A stretch of DNA of 64,000 nucleotides. Source: Geothrix campi. Lineage in GTDB: Bacteria; Acidobacteriota; Holophagae; Holophagales; Holophagaceae. The position numbers and the translations under genes were made by a program. Under the pieces are notes generated by a model that had not been told where the DNA came from, did not search any database, and was given only the letters and a program-made list of their open reading frames with translations. Location of the stretch: contig NZ_JANHMP010000001.1 in the NCBI RefSeq assembly GCF_024609265.1, positions 806,001-870,000 of the forward strand, given 5' to 3'. The stretch's first letter is position 1. Each line of letters opens with the position of its first letter. Shown here piece after piece: positions 44,158 through 52,584 of the stretch.

Positions 44158-45846
44158 TCACTGGGCCAAGGTGATGGCACCCTCGGCCGCGCTGGCGACC
44201 GTGGCGGCGTACTTGGCGAAGACGCCGGTCTTGTACCGCGGCACGGGGGCCTTCCACTCGACCCGGCGCTTCGCCAGTTCCGCCTCCGGCACCTTCAGAT
44301 CGAGGCGCCGGGAGGGGATGTCGAAGACCACCGTGTCGCCCTCCCGTACCAGCGCGATGGGGCCGCCCACGGCCGCTTCCGGGGCCACGTGACCCGCCAT
44401 CAGGCCCCGGGTGGCACCCGAGAAGCGGCCGTCGGTGAGGAGCGCGACGGATTCGCCGAGCCCGGCGCCCACCAGGGCCGCGGTGACGCCCAACATCTCG
44501 CGCATGCCCGGTCCACCCTTGGGGCCTTCGTAACGGATCACCACCACGTCGCCGGGGTCGATGCGGCCCGCCTGCACGGCGGCGAAGGCGTCCTCCTCAT
44601 GCTCGAAGACGCGGGCGGGGCCGGTGTGGTGCAGGCGTTCGTGGCCCGCCACCTTGATGACACAGCCTTCCGGCGCGAGGCTGCCCCGCAGGATCACCAG
44701 GCCTCCGCTGGTCTTCAAGGGGCGGTCGAGGGGCCGGACCACCTCCTGCCCGGGCGTCTCCGGCGCGCCGGCCAGTTCCTCGGCCAGGGTGCGGCCGGTC
44801 ACGGTCAGGGCCGCGCCGTGGATGTGGCCACCCTCCAGCAGGCGGTTCGCCACGAGGCGGATGCCCCCGGCAGCGTACAGGTCCGGCGCCATGAACCGCC
44901 CACCGGGCTTCATGTCCGCCAGCAGGGGCGTGCGGGCGCTGACGCGGTCGAAGTCCTCGAGGGTGAAGGGCACGCCCGCCTCCCGGGCCAGGGCCAGGTA
45001 GTGCAGCACGGCGTTGGTGGAGCCGCCCGTGGCGGCCACGGCAGCCACCGCGTTCTCGAAGGCCTCCCGCGTCAGGATGGCGCTAGGGCGCAGGTCTCGC
45101 TTCAGCAGTTCCATCACCAGGCGGCCGCAGGTCTCGGCGGCCTCGCCCTTGCGGGGATCCTCGGCGGGAATGCCGTTGAGGCCCATGGGGCTCAGGCCGA
45201 TCAGCTCCAGGCTGGCGGACATGGTGTTGGCCGTGAACTGGCCGCCGCAGGCCCCGGCACCGGGACAGGCCGCATCCTCCACCTCCTTCAGGCCCGCGTC
45301 GTCCAGGCGACCGGCGCTGTGGGCGCCCACGGCCTCGAAGACGTCCTGCACCGTGAGGTCCTTGCCGCCGCAGTGCCCTGAGGCCGTGGAGCCGCCGTAG
45401 AGGATCAGGCCCGGGATGTCCAGGCGGGCCAGGGCCATGGCCACGCCGGGGTTGGTCTTGTCGCAGCCCGAGAGGCAAACCATCCCGTCGAAGGCGTTGC
45501 CCCGGGCCACCAGCTCGATGGAATCGGCGATGACCTCGCGGCTCACAAGGGAGGCCTTCATGCCCTCGGTGCCCATGGTGATGCCGTCGCTGATGGAGAC
45601 GGTGCAGAACTCCATGGGCGTGCCCCCGGCGGCCCGGACGCCCGCCTTCACGCGTTCCGCCAACTCCCGCAGGTGATAGTTGCAGGGGCCGATCTCGGTC
45701 CAGGTGTTCGCGATGCCGATGATGGGCTTGGCCAGATCCTCGTCCGTGAAGCCGATGGCCTTGAGCATGGCCCGGGCGGGAGCGCGGTTGGGGCCCTGGG
45801 TGATGGCCCGGCTGCGGGCATTGAGCGGCTGTCCTGGGACTGTCAT
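44158..45846 (-). CDS. ilvD: Dihydroxy-acid dehydratase
   Basis: IlvD is an iron-sulphur dehydratase making the 2-keto acids that lead to valine and isoleucine. The 562-residue protein has the cluster cysteines in [10 protein letters not shown] and [17 protein letters not shown] and, near the C-terminus, [21 protein letters not shown]. It is the first structural gene of the attenuated ilvDBNC operon. ATG 45846 is behind GAGGAAG and about 50 bases after the second attenuator's terminator. Confidence 0.97.
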   Translation of the reverse strand: MTVPGQPLNARSRAITQGPNRAPARAMLKAIGFTDEDLAKPIIGIANTWTEIGPCNYHLRELAERVKAGVRAAGGTPMEFCTVSISDGITMGTEGMKASLVSREVIADSIELVARGNAFDGMVCLSGCDKTNPGVAMALARLDIPGLILYGGSTASGHCGGKDLTVQDVFEAVGAHSAGRLDDAGLKEVEDAACPGAGACGGQFTANTMSASLELIGLSPMGLNGIPAEDPRKGEAAETCGRLVMELLKRDLRPSAILTREAFENAVAAVAATGGSTNAVLHYLALAREAGVPFTLEDFDRVSARTPLLADMKPGGRFMAPDLYAAGGIRLVANRLLEGGHIHGAALTVTGRTLAEELAGAPETPGQEVVRPLDRPLKTSGGLVILRGSLAPEGCVIKVAGHERLHHTGPARVFEHEEDAFAAVQAGRIDPGDVVVIRYEGPKGGPGMREMLGVTAALVGAGLGESVALLTDGRFSGATRGLMAGHVAPEAAVGGPIALVREGDTVVFDIPSRRLDLKVPEAELAKRRVEWKAPVPRYKTGVFAKYAATVASAAEGAITLAQ

Positions 45847-45895
45847 GGTCTTCCTCTGTGGAAGGCCGCCGACCTCGGAATGGCAGAACCGATGT

Positions 45896-45928
45896 GAAAA
45901 GGCCCCGCATCCTTCGAGGTGCGGGGCC
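45896..45928 (-). terminator. Attenuator terminator 2 ahead of ilvD
   Basis: On the minus strand GGCCCCGCACCTCGAAGG pairs with the following TGCGGGGCC (9-bp core stem plus inner CCT/AGG) and is followed by TTTTC. The 5' half can instead pair with the leader-peptide end (45959-45970), forming the alternative antiterminator. Confidence 0.88.
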
Positions 45929-45952
45929 GGTTTCGGTTGGTTCCGAGAACGT

Positions 45953-46078
45953 CTAGGAGGCCCCCACCTCGCCGCTAATAATCAGCACGGCGGGAATGGC
46001 CACCAGGCCGGCCACGGGGCGCACCACTGCGGACGACATCGCCGCAGCAGCCGAGTGGTCGAGGTGGGAGAGGCTCAT
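45953..46078 (-). CDS. ilv leader peptide (second attenuator), 41 residues
   Basis: This 41-codon ORF acts by being translated, not through its product. Thirteen codons are Val, Leu or Ile, clustered in [18 protein letters not shown] (codons 17-34). RNA segment 1 (46060-46068, codons 3-6) pairs over nine bases with segment 2 (45959-45970, codons 36-40). Segment 2 also pairs with the 5' half of the terminator (45916-45928) in a 12-bp helix with one bulge. A ribosome slowed by scarce branched-chain aminoacyl-tRNA would favour the antiterminator. No ribosome-binding site is visible; the proposed promoter start is only three bases before the ATG. Confidence 0.85.
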   Translation of the reverse strand: MSLSHLDHSAAAAMSSAVVRPVAGLVAIPAVLIISGEVGAS

Positions 46079-46087
46079 GGGCGACGA

Positions 46088-46115
46088 GTTTTAGGGATCG
46101 CGCGGGAAAAGTCAA
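46088..46115 (-). promoter_or_regulatory. Promoter of the ilv leader / ilvDBNC operon
   Basis: On the minus strand TTGACT (46115-46110) and TAAAAC (46093-46088) are 16 bp apart, five and four matches to the sigma-70 consensus. The predicted start is near 46081, three bases before the leader-peptide ATG. Confidence 0.7.
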
Positions 46116-46190
46116 CCGGGAAGTCAGGCCATTTCGGGGGGTCATGGGAATCCTCAGGAGTATCGATTTCGAAGGGGTCGGGCCGATGCA

Positions 46191-46218
46191 GAAAGGCCCC
46201 GCCTGGAGGTGCGGGGCC
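46191..46218 (-). terminator. Attenuator terminator 1 (upstream module)
   Basis: On the minus strand GGCCCCGC, an eight-base loop and GCGGGGCC are followed by TTTC. The stem is almost the same sequence as that of attenuator 2, suggesting the two modules arose by duplication. Confidence 0.78.
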
Positions 46219-46245
46219 GGGATCCGGATGCTGCCGTCCCCGCCC

Positions 46246-46350
46246 CTAGCCCGCCAGCCGCAGCACCAGCCCGGGCAGCCCGGTAATCACGACGATGGCC
46301 CGCACTCGAAAGGGCGGGAGCACGTCGATGCGGGCAAAGGTGGGAGGCAT
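46246..46350 (-). CDS. Leader peptide of first attenuator, 34 residues
   Basis: This short ORF lies between leuB and the ilv leader. Thirteen of 34 codons are Val, Leu or Ile, packed as RAIVVITGLPGLVLRL near the end. The leader segment CCCGCCC (codons 11-13) can pair with GGGCGGG just after the stop codon (46238-46246), and that same stretch can pair with the start of the terminator stem, so a weaker version of the 1:2:3:4 scheme is possible. No promoter or ribosome-binding site of its own is clear. It may therefore control readthrough from leuAB into the ilv genes. Confidence 0.72.
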   Translation of the reverse strand: MPPTFARIDVLPPFRVRAIVVITGLPGLVLRLAG

Positions 46351-46390
46351 GGGTTGGGTTTCCGGACAGAGGTAATGAGGCGGTTGAAGA

Positions 46391-47527
46391 TCAGAGATGG
46401 CTGCGGACACCCTCGGGCGAGCCGCACCAGGCGTAGGCGGAGTCGGCCAGCCGGGCGCCCTTGGCCCCGGGGGGACGGATGGCTTCGCGGATCCGGGTGC
46501 CCAGGGCCCGGGTGCCGTGGTGGTGCTTGAGGCCCTGCAGGTCGGCGGTGCCATGGCCGCCCTTGAGGACGCGCTCCACGGCGGCTTCCAGGGCCCGCGC
46601 CTCGGTTTCGAGGTGGAGGCTGTGGCGAAGCAGCATGGCCGCCGAAAGAATCGTCCCGATGGGGTTGGCCGCATCCTGGCCCGCGATGTCCGGCGCGGAG
46701 CCGTGGATGGGCTCGTAGAGGCCCACCGATCCGCCCAGGCTGGCGGAGGGGAGCAGGCCCAGCGAGCCCGCCAGCACCGCCGCCTCGTCGCTGAGGATGT
46801 CCCCGAAGAGGTTCTCCGTCAGCACCACGTCGAAGTCGCGAGGGCGCGTGATCAGGGCCATGGCGAAGCTGTCCACGTAGGCGTGCGTCACCTTCACCGT
46901 GGGATAGGTGGGTGCCAGCTCGTCCACGATCTGGCGCCAGAGGCGGGAGGTCTCCAGCACGTTGGCCTTGTCCACTGAGACCAGGCGCCGCCGGCGGGAG
47001 GCCGCCAGCTCGAATGCCACCTTGGCCACCCGTTCGATCTCGGCCCGCGTGTAGGGCAGCGTGTTCACGGCCCGCTCATCGGAGAAGGAGCGCGGCTCGC
47101 CGAAGTAGAGGCCGCCGCCCAGCTCGCGGACGATCATCAGATCCGTGCCGTGAGTCACCTCCGGGCGCAGGGGTGAAGCATCTTCGAGCGCCGGATGGAC
47201 CTTGACTGGACGCAGATTCGCGAAGAGCCCCAGGGCCTGCCGCAGGCGCAACAGTCCGGACTCGGGCCGCTGGGCCCTGGGATGGCGGTCCCAGGCGGGA
47301 CCGCCAACGGCACCCAGCAGGACGGCCTGGCTGGCTTGGCACCTGGCGAGGGTCTCCGCCGGGAACGGGTCGCCCGTGGCATCCACAGCGGCGCCGCCGA
47401 TGAGGGCCTCCTCGAGGTGGAACCGGTGGCCGTAGGCCGCGGCCACGGCCAGGAGGCAGGCGGCGGCTTCGTGGACCACTTCAGGGCCTACGCCATCGCC
47501 GGGAAGAAGGGTGATGCGGGCTTCCAC
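46391..47527 (-). CDS. leuB: 3-isopropylmalate dehydrogenase
   Basis: LeuB oxidatively decarboxylates 3-isopropylmalate with NAD, the last leucine-specific dehydrogenation. The 378-residue protein has [17 protein letters not shown], the substrate loop [32 protein letters not shown], the metal-binding segment [29 protein letters not shown] and NAD-binding [17 protein letters not shown]. The start is a GTG at 47527 with GGGGAG upstream. It lies two bases after a 43-codon ORF that follows leuA, and upstream of the two attenuators. Confidence 0.96.
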   Translation of the reverse strand: MEARITLLPGDGVGPEVVHEAAACLLAVAAAYGHRFHLEEALIGGAAVDATGDPFPAETLARCQASQAVLLGAVGGPAWDRHPRAQRPESGLLRLRQALGLFANLRPVKVHPALEDASPLRPEVTHGTDLMIVRELGGGLYFGEPRSFSDERAVNTLPYTRAEIERVAKVAFELAASRRRRLVSVDKANVLETSRLWRQIVDELAPTYPTVKVTHAYVDSFAMALITRPRDFDVVLTENLFGDILSDEAAVLAGSLGLLPSASLGGSVGLYEPIHGSAPDIAGQDAANPIGTILSAAMLLRHSLHLETEARALEAAVERVLKGGHGTADLQGLKHHHGTRALGTRIREAIRPPGAKGARLADSAYAWCGSPEGVRSHL

Positions 47528-47529
47528 GG

Positions 47530-47661
47530 TCAGACTCCCCAGAGGTACTGGTCAGGATCCGCCCCGTCCTCCGGGGGCGTGGCGGGCAGCGTGGCGGCCA
47601 GGACAGGAATATCTGTCCGGGTGGCGGCGCCTTCAAGGCCTTCGGGAAGACATTCCTTCAT
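47530..47661 (-). CDS. Small ORF (43 residues) between leuA and leuB
   Basis: This conceptual peptide starts [17 protein letters not shown] and ends [10 protein letters not shown] recognise no family. Its gene context is unusually good for so short a frame: the ATG follows the leuA stop by four bases and is preceded by GAGGTGA at proper distance. Its stop is two bases before the leuB GTG, and the leuB ribosome-binding site lies in its last codons. Codons are GC-rich at third positions like the neighbours. It may be a small protein of leucine synthesis or simply serve to couple leuA to leuB translation. Confidence 0.6.
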   Translation of the reverse strand: MKECLPEGLEGAATRTDIPVLAATLPATPPEDGADPDQYLWGV

Positions 47662-47665
47662 GGCA

Positions 47666-49228
47666 TCACCTCGTGACGGCCGGAGCCGGACCGCTGGCGG
47701 CGGACGCACCCATCGCCCGGCGGGCGAACAGAACCTTGTTGGAGGCGTTCAGGTAGGCCCGAGCGCTGGCCTCTACGATGTCCGTGCTGGCGCCCTTCCC
47801 CCCTTGGATGACGCCATCGAACTCGACCTGGACGAACACCTCCCCCACCGCATCCGCGCCGCCCGTGATGGAATGCACGCGAAAATCGACCAATCGACCC
47901 CTCAGGCCCGTGAGCTTGTCCACCGCGGCGAACACCGCGTTCACCGGGCCATCCCCCATGGCGGTCTCCGTGGCCTCCCCGCCCTCGCCCCCGAGGGTGA
48001 CGAGGGCGGTGGCGAACATGGCGGTGCCGGCCGTGGCCTGCACGAACCGGAGCTTGTACGCCTCGGGGATCTGCGGGAGCCCGTCCCGCACGATGGTGAG
48101 CAGGTCCTCGTCAAAGATCTCTTTCTTCTGGTCGCTGAGCTTGGTGAAGAGCTTGTAGGCCTTTTCCAAGGCCGCCTTGTCCAGCGGATAGCCCAGTTCC
48201 TCGAAGCGCTTGGCCAGCGCGTGGCGACCGGAATGCTTCCCCAGCACCAGGCTCGTGCGTTGGGCCCCCACGGATTCGGGGGTCATGATCTCGTAGGTGG
48301 AGCGGTGGCTCAGCATGCCGTGCTGGTGGATGCCGCTCTCGTGGGCGAAGGCGTTCCGGCCGACGATGGCCTTGTTGGGTTGCACCTCGACACCGGTGAT
48401 GTTGGCCAGGGTCTGACTGGCACGGTAGATGGCCTCCTTGTGGATGCCGGTCTCGAATGGAAGTGCATCCCGCCGGACCGAGAGCGCCATCACCAGCTCC
48501 TCGAGGGCCGCGTTGCCCGCCCGCTCCCCGATGCCGTTCACCGTGCACTCCACCTGGCGCGCCCCGGCGCCCACGGCGGCCAGGGAGTTCGCCACGGCCA
48601 GACCAAGGTCGTTGTGGCAGTGGACGCTGATGGTGACCCCGTCGATGCCAGGCACCTTCTTACGCAAGTGGCGGATGAGGCGGCTGTACTCATCAGGAAC
48701 CGTGTAACCAACGGTGTCAGGCACGTTGAGGACCGTGGCGCCCTCCTCGATGGCCACCGTGAACACCTCCACCAGGAAGTCCCAGTCGCTGCGGGTGGCG
48801 TCCTCCGCGGAGAACTCCACATCCTGGGTGAAGCTCTTGGCGGCCCGCACGCCCTCGCGGATCATGACCAGGGCTTCTGCGCGCGTCTTCTGCAGCTTGT
48901 AGGCCAGGTGGATGTCCGAGGTGGCGAGGAAGGTGTGGATGCGCGGCCGCGCAGCCCCGGAGACCGCCTGCCAGGCCCGCTCGATATCTCTGGGAAGGGC
49001 CCGGCAGAGGGCCGCGACGATGGGTTTCCGACACTCGCGGGCGACGGCCTGCACGGCGGCGAAGTCGTCCTCGGAGGCCACGGGGAACCCAGCCTCGATG
49101 ACATCCACACCCAGGGCCTCGAGCTGGCGGGCCATCAGCAGCTTCTCGTCCAGGTTCATGCTGCAGCCAGGGGACTGCTCTCCGTCGCGGAGGGTGGTAT
49201 CGAAAATGGCGATCCGCTCACTGCCCAT
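47666..49228 (-). CDS. leuA: 2-isopropylmalate synthase
   Basis: LeuA condenses acetyl-CoA with 2-ketoisovalerate, committing carbon to leucine. The 520-residue protein has the HMGL-like barrel ([55 protein letters not shown] read as [10 protein letters not shown]) and the long communication and C-terminal leucine-binding regulatory domain (from about 390, [20 protein letters not shown]). ATG 49228 is behind GAGGAG. It is divergent from the LysR regulator gene. Confidence 0.97.
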   Translation of the reverse strand: MGSERIAIFDTTLRDGEQSPGCSMNLDEKLLMARQLEALGVDVIEAGFPVASEDDFAAVQAVARECRKPIVAALCRALPRDIERAWQAVSGAARPRIHTFLATSDIHLAYKLQKTRAEALVMIREGVRAAKSFTQDVEFSAEDATRSDWDFLVEVFTVAIEEGATVLNVPDTVGYTVPDEYSRLIRHLRKKVPGIDGVTISVHCHNDLGLAVANSLAAVGAGARQVECTVNGIGERAGNAALEELVMALSVRRDALPFETGIHKEAIYRASQTLANITGVEVQPNKAIVGRNAFAHESGIHQHGMLSHRSTYEIMTPESVGAQRTSLVLGKHSGRHALAKRFEELGYPLDKAALEKAYKLFTKLSDQKKEIFDEDLLTIVRDGLPQIPEAYKLRFVQATAGTAMFATALVTLGGEGGEATETAMGDGPVNAVFAAVDKLTGLRGRLVDFRVHSITGGADAVGEVFVQVEFDGVIQGGKGASTDIVEASARAYLNASNKVLFARRAMGASAASGPAPAVTR

Positions 49229-49309
49229 CGGGGTACTCCTCGACCGGCCGAGGCCGGAGGGATCACGTAAAGATCACCCAGGTCACTCCATAAATACATT
49301 TAATTTTTT

Positions 49310-49328
49310 TTATGATTACATAAGTAAT
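49310..49328. promoter_or_regulatory. Overlapping palindromes, probable LysR operator (leuA / lysR-leuCD)
   Basis: Two overlapping perfect inverted repeats, TTATG-ATTA-CATAA (49310-49323) and ATTAC-ATAA-GTAAT (49315-49328), lie in the AT-rich middle of the 133-bp divergent gap. The first contains the T-N11-A pattern favoured by LysR-type regulators. This would let one regulator serve both leucine operons. Confidence 0.65.
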
Positions 49329-49361
49329 ACTTGGAACTCTACACTTCCTGGCGGAGGGTCC

Positions 49362-50282
49362 ATGGACCTCGGGCAACTGGAAACATTCCTGGTGGTGGCG
49401 CGCGAGAAGAGTTTCTCCCGCGCCGCGGAGCGCCTGTTCCGCACCCAGCCTGCCGTAAGCCTATCCCTGAAGAAACTGGAAGAGGAGCTGGGCGAGATCC
49501 TGGTGGACCGGACCACCAAGGGGGGCGTCCTCACGGATGCGGGTACGACGCTGCTCCCCCTGGCGCAGCGCATGTTCGATCTTCGCCAGGAGATCCTCGA
49601 CACCTTCGGGGCGCTGAAGGGGCTCCAGCAGGGCCGCCTGAATGTGGGCGCGAACGAGAGCGTCTCGGAGTTCCTGCTTCCCCAGATCCTGCTGGCCTAC
49701 CAGCAGGCCTGTCCCGCCATCAAGATCCAGGCCTATCGCCAGACTTCGGAACGCATCCCCGCCGAGGTGCTGGAACGACGCCTGGACGTGGGGTTCGTGT
49801 CCTACGACGCCCTGCATCCCGAACTGGTGAGTGAGGTCATCCACCGGGATCGCATGGTGCTGGTGGTACCGCCGGGGCACCGGCTGGCCCGGCGGAAGAG
49901 CATCAGCATCACCGACCTGGGGGAGGAGCGCTTCGTGGCCCACAACGCGCCCACCCCCACCCGGACCGCCATCATCGAACTGTTCGCCCGCTGCAACACC
50001 CCGCTCCGCCTCACCATGGAACTCGCCTCCATTGCCACCATCCTGGAGTTCGTGGCCCTGGGCGCCGGGCTGGCCATCCTGCCCCAGATGACCACCGCCG
50101 CAGCCGCCCGCGAAGGCCGGTTGGTGGAGGTACCCGTGCGCGAACTCCAGGTGGAGAAGCTCATCCGCATCATCACCCGCCGCGAGGCTGCCCTGTCCCC
50201 CGCCACCCGGGCCTTCCTCGAACTGATCCGCTCGATCGATTTCAGCCAACCCATGCCCGCCGCAGGAAGGAAGCGTCCATGA
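49362..50282 (+). CDS. LysR-family transcriptional regulator of leucine genes
   Basis: This 306-residue LysR-type regulator has an N-terminal winged helix ([43 protein letters not shown]) followed by the periplasmic-binding-like effector domain (about 90-295; [36 protein letters not shown]). It lies between divergent leuA and leuC, with its stop overlapping the leuC ATG. It therefore probably controls both arms of the pathway, perhaps sensing 2-isopropylmalate or another intermediate. ATG 49362 is behind GGCGGAGGG. Confidence 0.92.
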   Translation: MDLGQLETFLVVAREKSFSRAAERLFRTQPAVSLSLKKLEEELGEILVDRTTKGGVLTDAGTTLLPLAQRMFDLRQEILDTFGALKGLQQGRLNVGANESVSEFLLPQILLAYQQACPAIKIQAYRQTSERIPAEVLERRLDVGFVSYDALHPELVSEVIHRDRMVLVVPPGHRLARRKSISITDLGEERFVAHNAPTPTRTAIIELFARCNTPLRLTMELASIATILEFVALGAGLAILPQMTTAAAAREGRLVEVPVRELQVEKLIRIITRREAALSPATRAFLELIRSIDFSQPMPAAGRKRP

Positions 50283-51688
50283 GCCCGCGCACCCTCTACG
50301 ACAAGATCTGGGATGAACACCTGGTGGCCACCCGCGCCGACGGCACCAGCCTCATCTACATCGACCGCCACCTGGTCCATGAAGTCACCAGCCCCCAGGC
50401 CTTCGAAGGCCTGGTCCTCGCCGGCCGTGCCCTGCGCCGGCCTGACAACATCCTCTCCGTGGCGGACCACAACGTGCCCACGGTGGACCGCGAGAAGGGC
50501 ATCGCCGACGAGACCTGCCGCCTCCAGATCGAGGCCCTGGAAACCAACGTGAAGGCCCACGGCGTGCCCTATATCCCCCTCCTGGACGACCGTCAGGGCA
50601 TCGTCCACGTGGTGGGCCCGGAACAGGGTTTCACCTTGCCGGGCACCACCGTGGTGTGCGGCGACAGCCACACCAGCACCCACGGCGCCTTCGGGGCGCT
50701 GGCTTTCGGCATCGGCACCAGCGAAGTCGAGCACGTCATGGCCACCCAGACCCTGCCCCAGCGGCGCTCGAAGAACCTGCGGGTGCGCTTCGAGGGGACC
50801 CTGCCTCCCGGCACCGGCGCGAAGGATCTCGCCTTGCGCCTCATCGGCCAGATCGGCACCGCCGGCGGCACTGGCTGCGTCATGGAGTACACCGGGCCCG
50901 CCGTCCGCGGGTTGTCCATGGAAGGCCGCATGACCCTCTGCAACATGAGCATCGAAGGGGGGGCCCGCGCCGGTCTGGTGGCCCCCGACGACACCACTTT
51001 CGCCTATGTGGCGGGCCGCCCGCTCGCGCCAAAGGGCGCCCTGTGGGATGCGGCCGTAGCCCACTGGCGCACCCTGGCCTCGGACCCGGAAGCCACCTTC
51101 GACCAGGAGGTGGTGGTCGAGCTTCGCGACCTGGCCCCCCAGGTCACCTGGGGCACGAGTCCCCAGTGGGTCACGGACATCACCGGGCGCGTGCCGGACC
51201 CCGCCCAGGCCCGCAACGCGGAGGAGCGTGATGCCATCCTCCGCGCCCTCGAATACATGGGCCTGGAGCCGGGCACCCCCATGGAGGCCATTGGGATCCA
51301 GGCCGTGTTCATCGGCTCCTGCACCAACGGCCGCATCGAGGACCTGCGGGAGGCAGCGCTCGTGGCCCGAGGCCGGAAAGTCGCGCAGGGCGTGCGCGCC
51401 CTCGTGGTGCCCGGGTCCGGACTCGTCAAGAGGCAGGCCGAGGCGGAGGGGCTCGATCGCATCTTCCTCGAGGCGGGCTTCGAGTGGCGCCAGCCCGGGT
51501 GCAGTATGTGCCTCGGCATGAACGAGGATCGGCTGGAGGCCGGCGTGCGCTGCGCCAGCACCAGCAACCGCAACTTCGAGGGTCGCCAGGGCCGCGGCAG
51601 CCGCACCCACCTGGTGAACCCGGCCATGGCCGCCGCCGCCGCCGTGGCGGGCCACTTCACCGATGTCCGCCGGATGGAGCTGCGCTGA
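50279..51688 (+). CDS. leuC: 3-isopropylmalate dehydratase large subunit
   Basis: LeuC and LeuD together isomerise 2- to 3-isopropylmalate with a 4Fe-4S cluster. LeuC has 469 residues, the bacterial length, with [46 protein letters not shown], and the cluster ligands in [13 protein letters not shown] and GCSMCLGMN. It ends with [18 protein letters not shown]. It overlaps the lysR stop as ATGA and shares one base with leuD (TGATG), so the three are a translationally coupled unit. Confidence 0.97.
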   Translation: MSPRTLYDKIWDEHLVATRADGTSLIYIDRHLVHEVTSPQAFEGLVLAGRALRRPDNILSVADHNVPTVDREKGIADETCRLQIEALETNVKAHGVPYIPLLDDRQGIVHVVGPEQGFTLPGTTVVCGDSHTSTHGAFGALAFGIGTSEVEHVMATQTLPQRRSKNLRVRFEGTLPPGTGAKDLALRLIGQIGTAGGTGCVMEYTGPAVRGLSMEGRMTLCNMSIEGGARAGLVAPDDTTFAYVAGRPLAPKGALWDAAVAHWRTLASDPEATFDQEVVVELRDLAPQVTWGTSPQWVTDITGRVPDPAQARNAEERDAILRALEYMGLEPGTPMEAIGIQAVFIGSCTNGRIEDLREAALVARGRKVAQGVRALVVPGSGLVKRQAEAEGLDRIFLEAGFEWRQPGCSMCLGMNEDRLEAGVRCASTSNRNFEGRQGRGSRTHLVNPAMAAAAAVAGHFTDVRRMELR

Positions 51689-52290
51689 TGAATCCCTTCA
51701 CCACCCTCACCGGCATCGCCGCGCCCCTCCTCCGCGCCAACGTGGACACGGACCTCATCATCCCCAAGCAGTTCCTCACAACGCTGGTGCGCTCGGGCCT
51801 GGGCCGCCATCTCTTCGACGAACTCCGCCACGATCTGGAGGGCCGGGAGGTTCCAGACTTCATCCTGAATCGCGAGCCCTACCGGAAAGCCGCCATTCTG
51901 CTTTCAGGTCCCAATTTCGGCTGCGGTTCCAGCCGCGAGCATGCGCCCTGGGCCCTCCTGGACTTCGGCATCCGCTGCGTCGTCGCGCCCAGTTTCGCGG
52001 ACATCTTCTTCAACAACTGCTTCTCCAATGGGGTCCTGCCGGTCGTCCTGCCCGCGGAATCCATCGCCCGACTCGCCGCCGAGGCAGGCCCCCTCATCGT
52101 GGATCTGCCCACCCAGACCGTGAGCGGGGCCCATTGCGGTTTCCGCTTCGAGATCGAGGCCGCGCGGAAGGCGGCCCTGCTGGAGGGCATGGACGAGATC
52201 AAGCGCAGCGAAGCGAACCTCGCCGACATCGAGGCCTACGAGACCAGGCGCCGCGTCGAGGCACCCTGGCTGGCCATCGGCGGGCGCTGA
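51688..52290 (+). CDS. leuD: 3-isopropylmalate dehydratase small subunit
   Basis: This is the 200-residue swivelling domain partner of LeuC. The characteristic segments are PLLRANVDTDLIIPKQFL, the substrate-binding FGCGSSREHAPWAL, and APSFADIFFNNCFSNGVLPVVL. ATG 51688 shares a base with the leuC stop. The following 290 bp contain no gene; an inverted repeat element lies there. Confidence 0.97.
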   Translation: MNPFTTLTGIAAPLLRANVDTDLIIPKQFLTTLVRSGLGRHLFDELRHDLEGREVPDFILNREPYRKAAILLSGPNFGCGSSREHAPWALLDFGIRCVVAPSFADIFFNNCFSNGVLPVVLPAESIARLAAEAGPLIVDLPTQTVSGAHCGFRFEIEAARKAALLEGMDEIKRSEANLADIEAYETRRRVEAPWLAIGGR

Positions 52291-52348
52291 ATTCGGCGAA
52301 CCTTCAATAAAACCTGGTTATCGGCCTGACTCAGCCAGAAAAGCAAGC

Positions 52349-52495
52349 AACCGCGAATGACGCGAAAGGGTGCGAAACGCGACGGGGATTGGCCGCCTGG
52401 GCCTTCGGCCCCCAGGCCCGCCCCGCGCGTGGAGGCGGAAGCATGGTCGTTCGCCGTTCGCGCGCCCGCAGGGCGTTTCACGCCTTTCGCGGTTC
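52349..52495. repeat. Inverted-repeat intergenic element with AACCGCGAA ends
   Basis: The 294-bp gap between leuD and yicC holds an imperfect inverted repeat. The left end reads AACCGCGAATGACGCGAAAG and the right end, on the other strand, GAACCGCGAAAGGCGTGAAA. The centre has a strong CCTGGGCCTTCGGCCCCCAG hairpin. No transposase or ORF is inside. It resembles a small non-coding repeat of REP/MITE type. Confidence 0.55.
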
Positions 52496-52584
52496 GATCA
52501 TTCCAGACGAATGCAAGCCGGCAATCAGCACGAGCCCAGCGCCGCGCTACCCTGGAAGGCCAAACTGCATCCGAGGTCTTGCCC

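Noticed and set aside
45896-46390. A T-box riboswitch controlling ilv genes
   Set aside because: No T-box sequence or specifier/stem I layout is visible; short BCAA-rich ORFs followed by terminators fit ribosome-mediated attenuation better.
49229-49361. A leader-peptide attenuator for leuA
   Set aside because: No short Leu-rich ORF and no terminator hairpin with a T-run precede leuA in this 133-bp gap.
52438-52584. The 76-codon upstream extension of yicC as coding
   Set aside because: The extra residues are Arg/Pro-rich, cross the inverted repeat, and the family protein begins exactly at MKSMTAFAE with its own ribosome-binding site.
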